Assembly: GCA_019246575.1 (NCBI GenBank)
Contig: JAFAQG010000457.1
Location: 1 to 8,341 of the forward strand
Origin: Acidobacteriaceae bacterium
GTDB taxonomy: Bacteria; Acidobacteriota; Terriglobia; Bryobacterales; Bryobacteraceae
Direction: 5' to 3'
Length of the DNA: 8,341 nucleotides
The notes beneath the pieces were generated by a model that was given only the letters and a program-made list of their open reading frames with translations, was not told the DNA's origin and made no database searches. The translations under genes and the position numbers were made by a program. This document shows, in pieces, positions 1-7,334 of this stretch. Within the stretch, counting starts at the first letter, position 1. The number at the start of each line of letters is the position of its first letter.

Positions 1-53
1 ATTATTGGGCGCCTTTCAAGCTGATCGGCGACGCCTGCATGTCCGAACAGTAG
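1..53 (+). CDS. CHAT-domain protein, C-terminal end only (5' part outside window)
   Basis: Reading from base 3, the frame gives YWAPFKLIGDACMSEQ and then TAG at 51-53. The segment YWAPFKLIGD matches the characteristic last strand of CHAT domains (caspase-like peptidase fold), which commonly end in a Tyr-Trp-Ala-x-Phe-x-Leu-Ile-Gly pattern. The other two forward frames stop at 22-24 and 65-67 and give no family-like sequence. CHAT proteins are often fused to TPR repeats and are found in signalling and conflict loci, but nothing of the catalytic His/Cys region is inside this window, so activity cannot be judged. It lies 100 bp upstream of the zinc-finger gene on the same strand. The identification rests on about ten residues and is therefore good but not certain. 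Confidence 0.65.
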   Translation, partial: YWAPFKLIGDACMSEQ

Positions 54-153
54 GGAGAAGGAAATAGTTGTATTTTTTCGGTCCGTTGTTTGCCTTATAC
101 ACAGGTGCAAATGATATCGATGATCCGCGCATCCCGCGAGGGTAGGAGCAGGC

Positions 154-777
154 ATGAGCCATTTCTCATTGAGCGAGTGGGTCGACCTCGTCCGAGGCGT
201 ATTGTCTTCCGACCGAACGGCCGAGATCCAAGCGCACCTGAATCGCGGCTGTCACGAGTGCCATAAGCAATCCGACGTATGGCGCCGTGTGGCGGGTTGC
301 CTTTCACGGGAGCCTGCCTACGCACCTCCTGATGAAGCGGTGAGGGCAGTCAAGGCAGCCTTTGTGCCCGAAAAGCCCTGGAAGTGGCTGAGCCGGTTCG
401 CGACCATGGCTCGCTTGACCTTCGACAGCTCGCAGCAAGTGGCTCCTGCGACTGTACGAGGTTCCATCTCGACGAGCCGGCAGCTGCTACATGAGTCTGA
501 GCCGTTCGTCATTGACTTGCGGCTCGAATCCGATCCGCATCAAAGATCCATATCGCTGATTGGACAGGTCCTTAATTCAGAAAATCCCGGAAAATCCGTC
601 GAAGGAGTAGACGTCGTGCTGCTCAGCGGAGAAGATCTGATTGCCAGAACAGCAGGAAACAAATCTGGCGAATTCGAACTGGGGTTCGACTCTAAGGAGA
701 ATCTTCAGTTATTCGTAAACATTCGCGGGCATCATGCCATTGGGATAGTTTTGCCCGGTTTAGAAAGTTCAGAGTAG
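154..777 (+). CDS. Soluble anti-sigma-like zinc-finger protein with C-terminal beta-sandwich-like domain
   Basis: The 207-aa protein starts at ATG 154, with AGGAG at 144-148 five bases upstream. Residues 28-36 carry His28, Cys33 and Cys36 (H-x4-C-x2-C), close to the H-x3-C-x2-C zinc motif of ZAS/zf-HC2 anti-sigma factors. The flanking helix and Trp43 also suit that fold. No transmembrane segment is visible, so it would act in the cytoplasm. Residues about 132-200 alternate short hydrophobic strands and contain a GEFEL stretch (172-176), like carboxypeptidase-regulatory or other beta-sandwich modules. From family knowledge, ZAS domains bind an ECF sigma factor and respond to redox or partner state. 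From context, the preceding gene encodes a CHAT protein, and zinc-finger/CHAT pairs suggest a signalling cassette. No sigma-factor gene is inside the window, so the anti-sigma role is inferred. The motif alone could also mean a structural zinc knuckle. Confidence 0.75.
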   Translation: MSHFSLSEWVDLVRGVLSSDRTAEIQAHLNRGCHECHKQSDVWRRVAGCLSREPAYAPPDEAVRAVKAAFVPEKPWKWLSRFATMARLTFDSSQQVAPATVRGSISTSRQLLHESEPFVIDLRLESDPHQRSISLIGQVLNSENPGKSVEGVDVVLLSGEDLIARTAGNKSGEFELGFDSKENLQLFVNIRGHHAIGIVLPGLESSE

Positions 778-809
778 AACTCGGGATATTTAAGTGAGGA
801 GTGTGTTTT

Positions 810-992
810 ATGCGTCCGAAGCCGAAGGTCAGAAACTCATCAGCATCGCTCGACGTTTCTATAAGGGAGACCCTGTTTCATCTCTATCGTCGCAAGGCGA
901 AGCTCGACCGGCTGATTCGCCGGCTGGAGGCGGCGCGGTTTGCCCGGCCATATGCGGACGGCATCCCGCTGTCAACAAAGTATCCGGTATGA
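810..992 (+). CDS. Small 60-aa helical protein of unknown function
   Basis: The start is ATG 810, with AGGA at 797-800 nine bases upstream (GTGAGGA in front). An in-frame GTG at 801 would abut the Shine-Dalgarno and is unlikely. The protein is basic at the N-terminus. Residues about 15-45 form an amphipathic helix with Leu/Ile at heptad-like spacing (TLFHLYRRKAKLDRLIRRLE), consistent with a short coiled coil or protein-binding helix. It has no signal peptide, membrane segment or cysteine. It sits 32 bp after the zinc-finger gene and 26 bp before the monooxygenase start, so it probably belongs to the same transcript. I recognise no named family. The LY-x2-K-x2-LD-x-LI-x2-LE style resembles small proteins I associate with acidobacterial regulatory loci, but this is recollection and not a search result. 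The good ribosome site and helix pattern support a real gene. Confidence 0.6.
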   Translation: MRPKPKVRNSSASLDVSIRETLFHLYRRKAKLDRLIRRLEAARFARPYADGIPLSTKYPV

Positions 993-1003
993 CGGGCGCA
1001 ACC

Positions 1004-1021
1004 GGAAGGGCGTAACCACTG
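1004..1021 (+). promoter_or_regulatory. Shine-Dalgarno that selects a CTG start codon
   Basis: GGAAGG at 1004-1009 lies nine bases before CTG 1019. An in-frame TAA at 1013-1015 rules out any start further upstream in this frame. The only other NTG codons before the conserved region are CTG 1061 and TTG 1100, and neither has a comparable ribosome site. This arrangement supports CTG 1019 as the start of the monooxygenase gene. Confidence 0.55.
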
Positions 1022-2299
1022 CGTAAGTCGATTCTTGCTGCCGCGTGTGTCGCATGTTCACTGAGCCGGTCGGCGACGCCGACTTTTTATCGGGACGTCT
1101 TGCCGATTTTGCGATCGCATTGCCAGCAATGTCACCGGCCCGGGGAAATCGCGCCTATGCCGTTTGAAACGTACGCCCAGGTTAGTCCCTTCGCGGCTGC
1201 GATTGCGGAACAGACTTCGCAGCGGTTAATGCCGCCGTGGTTTGCGGATCCGTGCTGCGGCAGGTTCTCGAACGATCCCTCGTTGACAGCTCAGCAGATT
1301 CGAGTGCTCACGTCATGGGCGCAGGCTCACGCACCTCGAGGCGATGCCAATGATGGTGCCGGTTCGGCACATTGGGTTGAAGGCTGGAACATTGAAACAC
1401 CGGATGTCGTGGTCACGGTGCCGCGTGCGATCAAACTCCCCAGTGAGGGTGACGTGCCGTATACGTACGTCATCATTCCGACGCGGTTCAAAGAAGATCG
1501 TTGGGTCCGGATGGCGGAGATTCGTCCGAGTAATCGTGCCGTGGTGCATCACGCAGTGGCATACATCCGGGACCCTCAATCGCCCTGGCTGCGCGGAGCA
1601 CCTGTAGACAAGCCGTTCACTGCCGAGGATCTATCGAATGGGAAGCTACGGCGCGATGCCATGTGGACCACCAGCGACATTCTGCTGGTGTATGCGCCTG
1701 GCAGCTCACCGGACGCATGGCCGGAAGGGTTCGCAAAATTTATTCCCGCGGGGTCCGACATTGTTTTGCAGATGCACTACACAACGGCTGGGCGGGCAGC
1801 GAACGATAGGACTAGCGTCGGTCTTGTATCTTCGAGAGAGCCGCCGCACAAACGTGTGTTGACGTTGCAACTTACGAACGACAAGTTCATCATCCCGCCG
1901 GGCGACCCAGACCACCGCGTCGAAGTGCGCGGGACATTACCGAACGATGCACTATTGCTAAGTTTCTTTCCACATATGCATCTTCGTGGAAGATCTTTCG
2001 AATACAACATCCTCGAGCCGGGCGGACGTCTGGAGACTCTTCTCCGTGTTTCTCATTACGATTTTCACTGGCAACTTAGTTATCGGCTGTCAGAACCGAT
2101 TCCGCTGAAGGCGGGCACAACTCTGGAGGCCGTTGCCTGGTTCGACAACTCGAAGAACAATCCACATAACCCCGATCCGGAGGCCGCCGTGACCTGGGGC
2201 GAGCAGACCTGGGCCGAGATGATGGTTGGGTTCTTCGATGTGGCGGTGGACCCGTCAATCGATAAGCAAAAGTTTTTTGTGCGCGCGGCGAACCGGTGA
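1019..2299 (+). CDS. Secreted cytochrome c / type II ascorbate-dependent copper monooxygenase-like protein
   Basis: Starting at CTG 1019 gives 426 aa with an RK n-region, a hydrophobic stretch (SILAAACVACSL) and a likely cleavage near RSA, so it is predicted to be exported. Family members begin their mature part with a TFYRDVLPIL-like motif (residues 22-31), which a TTG 1100 start would truncate. A c-type heme motif CQQCH is at 35-39, and RLMPPW at 69-74 may supply an axial Met. The copper module follows PHM/dopamine-beta-hydroxylase order: His-His at 177-178 and His253 (MHYTT) for the first copper, then HMH at 319-321 and Met401/402 (AEMM) for the second. The family hydroxylates C-H bonds using O2 and an electron donor, and here the fused heme domain may deliver electrons. 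The substrate is unknown. The gene is last on the plus strand and converges with the esterase gene. The family call is firm; the exact start is less so. Confidence 0.85.
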   Translation: MRKSILAAACVACSLSRSATPTFYRDVLPILRSHCQQCHRPGEIAPMPFETYAQVSPFAAAIAEQTSQRLMPPWFADPCCGRFSNDPSLTAQQIRVLTSWAQAHAPRGDANDGAGSAHWVEGWNIETPDVVVTVPRAIKLPSEGDVPYTYVIIPTRFKEDRWVRMAEIRPSNRAVVHHAVAYIRDPQSPWLRGAPVDKPFTAEDLSNGKLRRDAMWTTSDILLVYAPGSSPDAWPEGFAKFIPAGSDIVLQMHYTTAGRAANDRTSVGLVSSREPPHKRVLTLQLTNDKFIIPPGDPDHRVEVRGTLPNDALLLSFFPHMHLRGRSFEYNILEPGGRLETLLRVSHYDFHWQLSYRLSEPIPLKAGTTLEAVAWFDNSKNNPHNPDPEAAVTWGEQTWAEMMVGFFDVAVDPSIDKQKFFVRAANR

Positions 2300-2301
2300 C
2301 G

Positions 2302-2320
2302 CACGCGTGAGCCTCGCTCA
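2302..2320. terminator. Weak inverted repeats between convergent genes (possible shared terminator)
   Basis: The 18-bp gap between the two convergent stop codons contains the 8-bp palindrome CACGCGTG (2302-2309) and a TGAGC-CTC-GCTCA hairpin (2308-2320) that includes the esterase stop codon. There is no T-tract on either strand, so this is not a standard intrinsic terminator. It is listed only because nothing else could end the two transcripts here. Confidence 0.2.
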
Positions 2321-3859
2321 TTGCGCCTTGCAGGAGAAATTAGCAGCGTCGTTGGTCGTGCCCGTACCGTTGTATTTCGCAACCTGGGGATAAGGGCAAA
2401 GAGGGCGCGTCTTATCGATCACGTGCTCGGTAGCGTGCGCAGCGTCGATTCGGCCGGGCGCGATTTTTGCTTCACGCCACCGCTCGAGTGCAGCCATGGC
2501 GTTAAACTGATCTGTGCCTTGACCGCCGCCGCAGTGCATCATACCAGGCACCATAAATAGGCGATAGGAGTTATCCAGCTTCGCGGAGCGTCCTAACTTC
2601 TTCTGAACACTGTTGTAGTAATTGACGCTGTTATAAGGTGAAATCTGCTGGTCGTTCCAGCCATGATATTGAATCAGTTTGCCGCCTTGAGCAAAGAAGG
2701 CCTGTAAATTGGGATCGATCGCATTAACCCACGCATCCTCGCTCTTATCGGTCACGTCCATATCACTTTCGAAATTGAACTTGCGGTAATCCCAATCGGG
2801 GTCTTTGAAGACTACGAACTTGAAATTACCTAGAGCAATGCCGACGGGCTGGAGGCCGTTAACGGGATCCCATCCGAGCTCGCTGCCGGGCGCCATACCG
2901 GGGTAGATTTGCTCGTGCGTGCGCGGGTTAATGGCGCCGCTATACATCTTGCGCGCACCTTCCACCTGAGCCGAAGTCAAGCAGCCCGATTCATCGCTGC
3001 CCTTACACTCGAGAACAGCGGGGTCGAACTTGCAGGCCGCGGGATTCTCGATCACGCCGTCCTTCACGCCGTCCAGCGCGTCGCAGGCTTCGAGCGCGGC
3101 GCGATGGAGTAGCATCAGTTTCTCGCGAGACATGTTGCCGGGTTGACCCTCATGAGTGGCCTGAGCAGACCAAATGATTCCGGCCTTGAGATGAGTCCAG
3201 TAGTTCGCGGGCGCCCCGGCGACGATGCCATCGAAATCGTCGGGATAGCGCTGCGCCTCCTTCAGACCCTCTCTCCCGCCGCTCGAGCAGCCGTTCCAAT
3301 ATGAGAATCGAGGAGCCGCGCCGTAGAACGCGGCGATAATTGCCTTCGATGTAACGGCGGTGCCATGGACTGCCCGTTCGGCGAAATCCTTCAGCTTCTC
3401 GGGATGTCCCAGCGCAAATTCAGCACCGCCACCCTTATGCCCGGTATCGGTGGACGACGTCGCATAGCCCTCCATCAAAGCGGTGGACATAGTGCGGGCC
3501 AGGATTTGCGGGCGACCGTTTCCGAACGAGATGCTCCCCGCCCAACCGCCATTGCCGACTTCCTGAAACTTGCCATTCCAGACTTCCTTCGGAGGCAACC
3601 AAATCTCCATCTCGATGTGCGAATCCGAAGAGGGCGCGAGAACGGCGGCCACGCGGCAGTGAGCCGGCAAGGGCGCGGGCGGCCCGGCTCCCGGCGGACC
3701 TGACGGTTGGCGCGGCGGCGTGCCGGCCGGCACAAACTCTGCTGCCATTATCGTCGTTTCGGGCACGGACAGCGAGCGCAACTGCTCGCATGGAGTCTGC
3801 GCAACAGCAATTCGAGTTACGATCAGGAGCACTGCGGCAATTGGAAATTTCAAATTCAT
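2318..3859 (-). CDS. Secreted tannase/feruloyl esterase family alpha/beta hydrolase
   Basis: This 513-aa enzyme hydrolyses ester bonds, in this family typically of gallate, ferulate or other aromatic acids; MHETase belongs to the same family. A Sec signal peptide (residues 1-20, ending in AVA before QTPC) sends it out of the cytoplasm. The family's CS-D-HC catalytic signature is complete: Cys191-Ser192 in NGCSSGGR, Asp403 in GWNDQQ, and His442-Cys443 in MMHCGGG, with Cys191 and Cys443 expected to form a disulfide next to the active site. The calcium-binding lid loop is visible around CDALDGVKDG (259-268). Other family landmarks are NGKFQEVGNGGWAG (95-108), TSSTDTGH (134-141) and DPDWDYRKF (353-361). 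A proline-rich insert occupies about 48-66. The gene starts 13 nt after the receptor stop with only a weak ribosome site, so translational coupling is likely. The family is certain; the substrate is not. Confidence 0.93.
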   Translation of the reverse strand: MNLKFPIAAVLLIVTRIAVAQTPCEQLRSLSVPETTIMAAEFVPAGTPPRQPSGPPGAGPPAPLPAHCRVAAVLAPSSDSHIEMEIWLPPKEVWNGKFQEVGNGGWAGSISFGNGRPQILARTMSTALMEGYATSSTDTGHKGGGAEFALGHPEKLKDFAERAVHGTAVTSKAIIAAFYGAAPRFSYWNGCSSGGREGLKEAQRYPDDFDGIVAGAPANYWTHLKAGIIWSAQATHEGQPGNMSREKLMLLHRAALEACDALDGVKDGVIENPAACKFDPAVLECKGSDESGCLTSAQVEGARKMYSGAINPRTHEQIYPGMAPGSELGWDPVNGLQPVGIALGNFKFVVFKDPDWDYRKFNFESDMDVTDKSEDAWVNAIDPNLQAFFAQGGKLIQYHGWNDQQISPYNSVNYYNSVQKKLGRSAKLDNSYRLFMVPGMMHCGGGQGTDQFNAMAALERWREAKIAPGRIDAAHATEHVIDKTRPLCPYPQVAKYNGTGTTNDAANFSCKAQ

Positions 3860-3872
3860 ACGGCAATGCGCT

Positions 3873-6800
3873 CTAAAATAGCAGTTTCAATCCAAATTGA
3901 ATTGTGCGCGGGCTGTTGGCTTGGGCAGTGATTACTCCAGCCTGCCCGGAACTAAAAACGGTATTCGGAGATCCGAAGACAACCTGATTTAGTAAGTTGA
4001 AGGCTTCCGCTCGAAACTGCACAGTCAGACGTTCGGCGGGCGCAAACTGCTTAAACAGAGACAGGTCGATGTTTTGTAGGCCGGGAGCGCGCACATCGGG
4101 GAGCGTTCGTCCCGTATTACCAAAGGTGAATGGGGCCGGTTGAGAGAAGACCGAGACATTGAAGTACTCATTGAGGCGGCTCGAAACGGGGCCACTTAAG
4201 GCGGCGCTATGCCCGTCGTTATTCGGACGCAATGTGTTACTGCCGCATCCGCACGTGTTTTGAGTGGTAATGGACAACGGAAATCCGGTCTGATATGTTG
4301 CAATGCCGTTTACCTGCCAACCACCTATGAGGGCGTCGAGCGCGCGGCTCCAGTTCGCGCCGAATGTGCGCGCGCGTCCGAAGGGTAGTTGATAAATGCC
4401 GCTTATTACAAGCCGCCTCGATATGTCGTTCGGCGACACGCTTCTCTCGGCGGCTTCGTTATAGATATTCTGAATCCCACCGGTATTATTACCAAGATTC
4501 TCGATGACGGCATAGTTATCGATTAGCTTCTGGCCCGTAAAACCAAGCAGGAAACTCAACCCGCTGCTGAAACGCTTTTCTACTTTCAATTGAAATGCGT
4601 GATAGATCGTATAACCGCCGGTAATGAATGAGGCCTCAGGGCCTGTGAATTGAGGAAACGGAGCCACAAGGTAGCTCATCGGGATCATCGCCGTGGATTC
4701 AGGACCCGTTGTTATAATCCCGAGGAACGGATTGTGTACCATTAGTTGCAATTTTGCTCCGAGCGCCATTGTATCCGGACGTAACTGGTTGAGATTGTAA
4801 TCGCCTTCGCTTGCTTTATTGAGCTGCAAACCATGGCTACCCACATATGAGGCGTCGACGAGAAGATTTCCGGGAAGCTGGCGTTGCACTTCGAAGTCCC
4901 AGTTCTCCGTATAAGGAACGTGATTATCGCCGGTAAGAGGATCTTCAAAGGTAGTGCCCAAGCCGGTTAGAAGCCCCTGCGAACTGCCGGCCGGCCGGTT
5001 AATACCTGTCGGGAATGGGTTGCTGAGATAGACAGATGGCCTGAGATTGTCCGGACTTCCGGTGTATTGGGTGACCGCGCTGAACCCTTCGTTTCCAACG
5101 GTTCCGCCGGCCGCTCGTAGCGACCGGGCAAAGAAGATACCGAACCCTCCCCGGACGGCGGTTTTGTGATTGATGTCATAGGCGAAGCCGAAACGCGGTG
5201 CCAAATCCGCCCACTGCGGCGGGAACTGGCGGCGACTGGCTCCAGTCACTCCCACAAACTGAACCCCGCCTCGAAGTCCCGCTAATCCCGTTGTAGCTGC
5301 GAGCGGAGAAGGCGCGGTCGGATCGAAGGTCGAGAGGCGATTGTATCGCTCAGTCCGGGGCATCTCTACATCCCACCGCAGCCCTAAATTCAAAGTAAGA
5401 TTTCTAGTTACCTTCCAATCGTCCTGCAAATAGAGCGCATAGTAAGTGCTCTGGGTGGCGGAGTTCTTCGATTGGATAATCATTTGGCCCGTGCCCACGC
5501 CGAGAAGAAAACTGGCAAAGCCGTTGCCGGCGATCGTAGTGGCCGCATTCGGATTCGGACCTTGTGTGAGGCTCACGGGAAAGCTGAAATTACCGTCAGA
5601 GGAACCGGATTCGTCATCGCCGACGCGCAAAAGCCGTGCCTCGCCCCCGAACTTTATTACATGCCGCGAGACTACTTTGGTTGCGCCTACACCCCAGGAA
5701 TGCGTATCGTAGCCGCCGATTCCATGCGCGCCTTGATTCGCAGCGCCAAGCGTTGCATAATTCTGGGGCGCGATACCGGGGAACAGCAGATGGTCGGCAT
5801 TCGCAGCGATGTAACTCGGAAAACCCAAAGTGGTCGGATTGAAACCTTCGCTGAGTGTTGTTTGAGTAAGTAAAGTCCGTCCAAAACCGTAGCGGAACTC
5901 TAACAGGAATGTCGGGCTTTGCGTAAACGTTTCATCTACAGCGGCACTGTGGGACACCTGCGAAACGTTGCTGCCGGTTTGGGCTACGCGGATTGTCGCC
6001 GGGAAAACGGGAGTAAGGGGGACCGCGAGGTTCCGACTCGAGTATCGGACGAAAAACCGGTTCCGGTCGCTGATGTTTTCATCTACTTTGGCATCGACCG
6101 TATCGCTATTGAGTACGGCCGTGCCAGCGGAATAGAAATTGTTCAGGCCGGTGTTTTTCGCGCCGGGCTGGTTCGGCAGCGGGTAATATTTCACAATGTT
6201 CGCGGCGACAGGGTCGATGCGATTTGCCGGGATCATATTTCCCTGGAAGGGCGCCCGTGTCGATACGGAGCCGGTGGTAACCGTGGTCGTGGGATCGTAA
6301 ATCGTGACAAGTTGCCCCGCTGCATTGAACGTATGAGAGGAATCCCCGATACGTTGCAAGGCGGTGGGCACAGTGAGCGTGGTGGTGGATGCGGTACCCT
6401 GCCGCAGCCCCTCGTAAGCAAAAAAGAAAAACGTCTTATCGCGGCCGTTATAGAGCTTCGGGATGTCGAGCGGGCCTCCGACGCTTCCGCCGAACTGATT
6501 GCGCTTAAAGCTGGGGAGATTTACTCCATTCCGATTCGAGAAGAAATTGTTCGAATCGAGATCGGAGTTACGAAGGAACTCGAATAAGCTGCCATGATAT
6601 TGGTTCGTGCCGGATTTGTAGATTAAGTTGATAATGCCGCTTCCGCTGCGGCCGAATTCCGCCGAATAGCTATTCGTCTGGACCTTGAACTCCTGTACCG
6701 AATCGACGGAGGGGAACACTGAAAAGCCTTGGATGGGTACACCGATGCCGGGAGCGGAGGGAATGCCGTCTACCAGGACCTCCGAGCTGCCCGGCCGGCC

Positions 6801-7334
6801 GCCATTGACCGAAATGTTTCCGCTGTTAAACTGATTCGACACGGTCCCGGTAACGCCCGGAACCAGAAAGATGAGAGAGTAAGCGTTTCGCTGGTTCAGA
6901 GGCAGGTCAAGTATGGTCCGGTTGTTGATGACCTGGCCCATAGCCGCGGTGGTAGTCTCAACCAGGGGCGCCTCACCCGTGACTTTAACGGTTTCCGATG
7001 CTGCGCCAATCTCGAGGTTGATGTCGACGCGCGCCGCCTGGTTTACCTGGAGAGTGATACCCCACCGTTGTTCAGTCTTAAAGCCGGGAGCCTCGACCGT
7101 AATCGTGTACGGCCCGCCGGGCGGAAGCGAAGGTAAAAAGAAGCGGCCGTCCGAGCCCGTAACAGAGCGATTTTCGAGATTTGTCGAAGCGTTGACAACG
7201 CGGACCTTGGCGCCGGGCACAACCGCGCCTGAAGGGTCCTGAACGATTCCTTCGAGCGATGCGGTCTCGACCTGCGCAACACCGGCCGAGGCCAGTATCA
7301 TTGAAGCAATAATCGAGCACAGTTGAGTTTTCAT
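3873..7334 (-). CDS. TonB-dependent receptor, Oar-like, with N-terminal carboxypeptidase-regulatory-like domain
   Basis: This is a 1153-aa outer-membrane protein. A signal peptide (1-20, ending in GVA) is followed by a carboxypeptidase-regulatory-like beta-sandwich at about 26-108 (GIVQDPSGAVVPGAKV; GSDGRFFLPSLPPG). The plug-like region spans about 115-245 (LPLNQRNAYSLIFLVPG; VNGGRPGSSEVLVDG; SAEFGRSGSGIINLIYKSGT). A long beta-barrel follows, with typical LYLQDDWKVTRNLTLNLGLRWD-type strands, a NLLNQ segment near the end and a terminal aromatic residue (FGLKLLF). These receptors take up ligands, or in Oar-like members may handle secreted proteins, using TonB energy; no TonB genes are in the window. 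The start ATG overlaps the MarR stop as ATGA and has no Shine-Dalgarno, so it is probably coupled to the regulator. An uncommon CGCG pair (Cys1028, Cys1030) lies in a barrel loop. Neighbouring the esterase, it may import released aromatic compounds, which is inference. Confidence 0.92.
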   Translation of the reverse strand: MKTQLCSIIASMILASAGVAQVETASLEGIVQDPSGAVVPGAKVRVVNASTNLENRSVTGSDGRFFLPSLPPGGPYTITVEAPGFKTEQRWGITLQVNQAARVDINLEIGAASETVKVTGEAPLVETTTAAMGQVINNRTILDLPLNQRNAYSLIFLVPGVTGTVSNQFNSGNISVNGGRPGSSEVLVDGIPSAPGIGVPIQGFSVFPSVDSVQEFKVQTNSYSAEFGRSGSGIINLIYKSGTNQYHGSLFEFLRNSDLDSNNFFSNRNGVNLPSFKRNQFGGSVGGPLDIPKLYNGRDKTFFFFAYEGLRQGTASTTTLTVPTALQRIGDSSHTFNAAGQLVTIYDPTTTVTTGSVSTRAPFQGNMIPANRIDPVAANIVKYYPLPNQPGAKNTGLNNFYSAGTAVLNSDTVDAKVDENISDRNRFFVRYSSRNLAVPLTPVFPATIRVAQTGSNVSQVSHSAAVDETFTQSPTFLLEFRYGFGRTLLTQTTLSEGFNPTTLGFPSYIAANADHLLFPGIAPQNYATLGAANQGAHGIGGYDTHSWGVGATKVVSRHVIKFGGEARLLRVGDDESGSSDGNFSFPVSLTQGPNPNAATTIAGNGFASFLLGVGTGQMIIQSKNSATQSTYYALYLQDDWKVTRNLTLNLGLRWDVEMPRTERYNRLSTFDPTAPSPLAATTGLAGLRGGVQFVGVTGASRRQFPPQWADLAPRFGFAYDINHKTAVRGGFGIFFARSLRAAGGTVGNEGFSAVTQYTGSPDNLRPSVYLSNPFPTGINRPAGSSQGLLTGLGTTFEDPLTGDNHVPYTENWDFEVQRQLPGNLLVDASYVGSHGLQLNKASEGDYNLNQLRPDTMALGAKLQLMVHNPFLGIITTGPESTAMIPMSYLVAPFPQFTGPEASFITGGYTIYHAFQLKVEKRFSSGLSFLLGFTGQKLIDNYAVIENLGNNTGGIQNIYNEAAERSVSPNDISRRLVISGIYQLPFGRARTFGANWSRALDALIGGWQVNGIATYQTGFPLSITTQNTCGCGSNTLRPNNDGHSAALSGPVSSRLNEYFNVSVFSQPAPFTFGNTGRTLPDVRAPGLQNIDLSLFKQFAPAERLTVQFRAEAFNLLNQVVFGSPNTVFSSGQAGVITAQANSPRTIQFGLKLLF

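Noticed and set aside
71..80. T-run after the CHAT gene as an intrinsic terminator
   Set aside because: There is no GC-rich hairpin immediately before it.
68..101. Possible promoter TTGTAT ... TTATAC before the zinc-finger gene
   Set aside because: The spacer is about 21 bp and both boxes are weak. It is not better than chance in this AT-richer gap.
794..1015. 73-codon frame starting at GTG 794
   Set aside because: Its start lies within the ribosome site of the 60-aa gene and its sequence is low in structure. The overlapping frame from ATG 810 has a proper Shine-Dalgarno and a regular helix.
1100..1102. TTG 1100 as start of the monooxygenase gene
   Set aside because: It has no good ribosome site and would remove the signal peptide and the conserved TFYRDVLPIL region.
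3435..3866. 143-codon frame on the minus strand starting 7 nt before the esterase start
   Set aside because: It is in another frame over the esterase N-terminus. Its Arg/Ala-rich sequence has no domain, while the esterase frame has a signal peptide and family motifs.
5472..5873. 133-codon open frame on the plus strand
   Set aside because: It is antisense to the receptor barrel and has no family features.
5919..6587. 222-codon open frame on the plus strand
   Set aside because: It lies fully inside the receptor gene on the opposite strand, whose protein is clearly conserved. The translated sequence shows no domain and is an antisense shadow.
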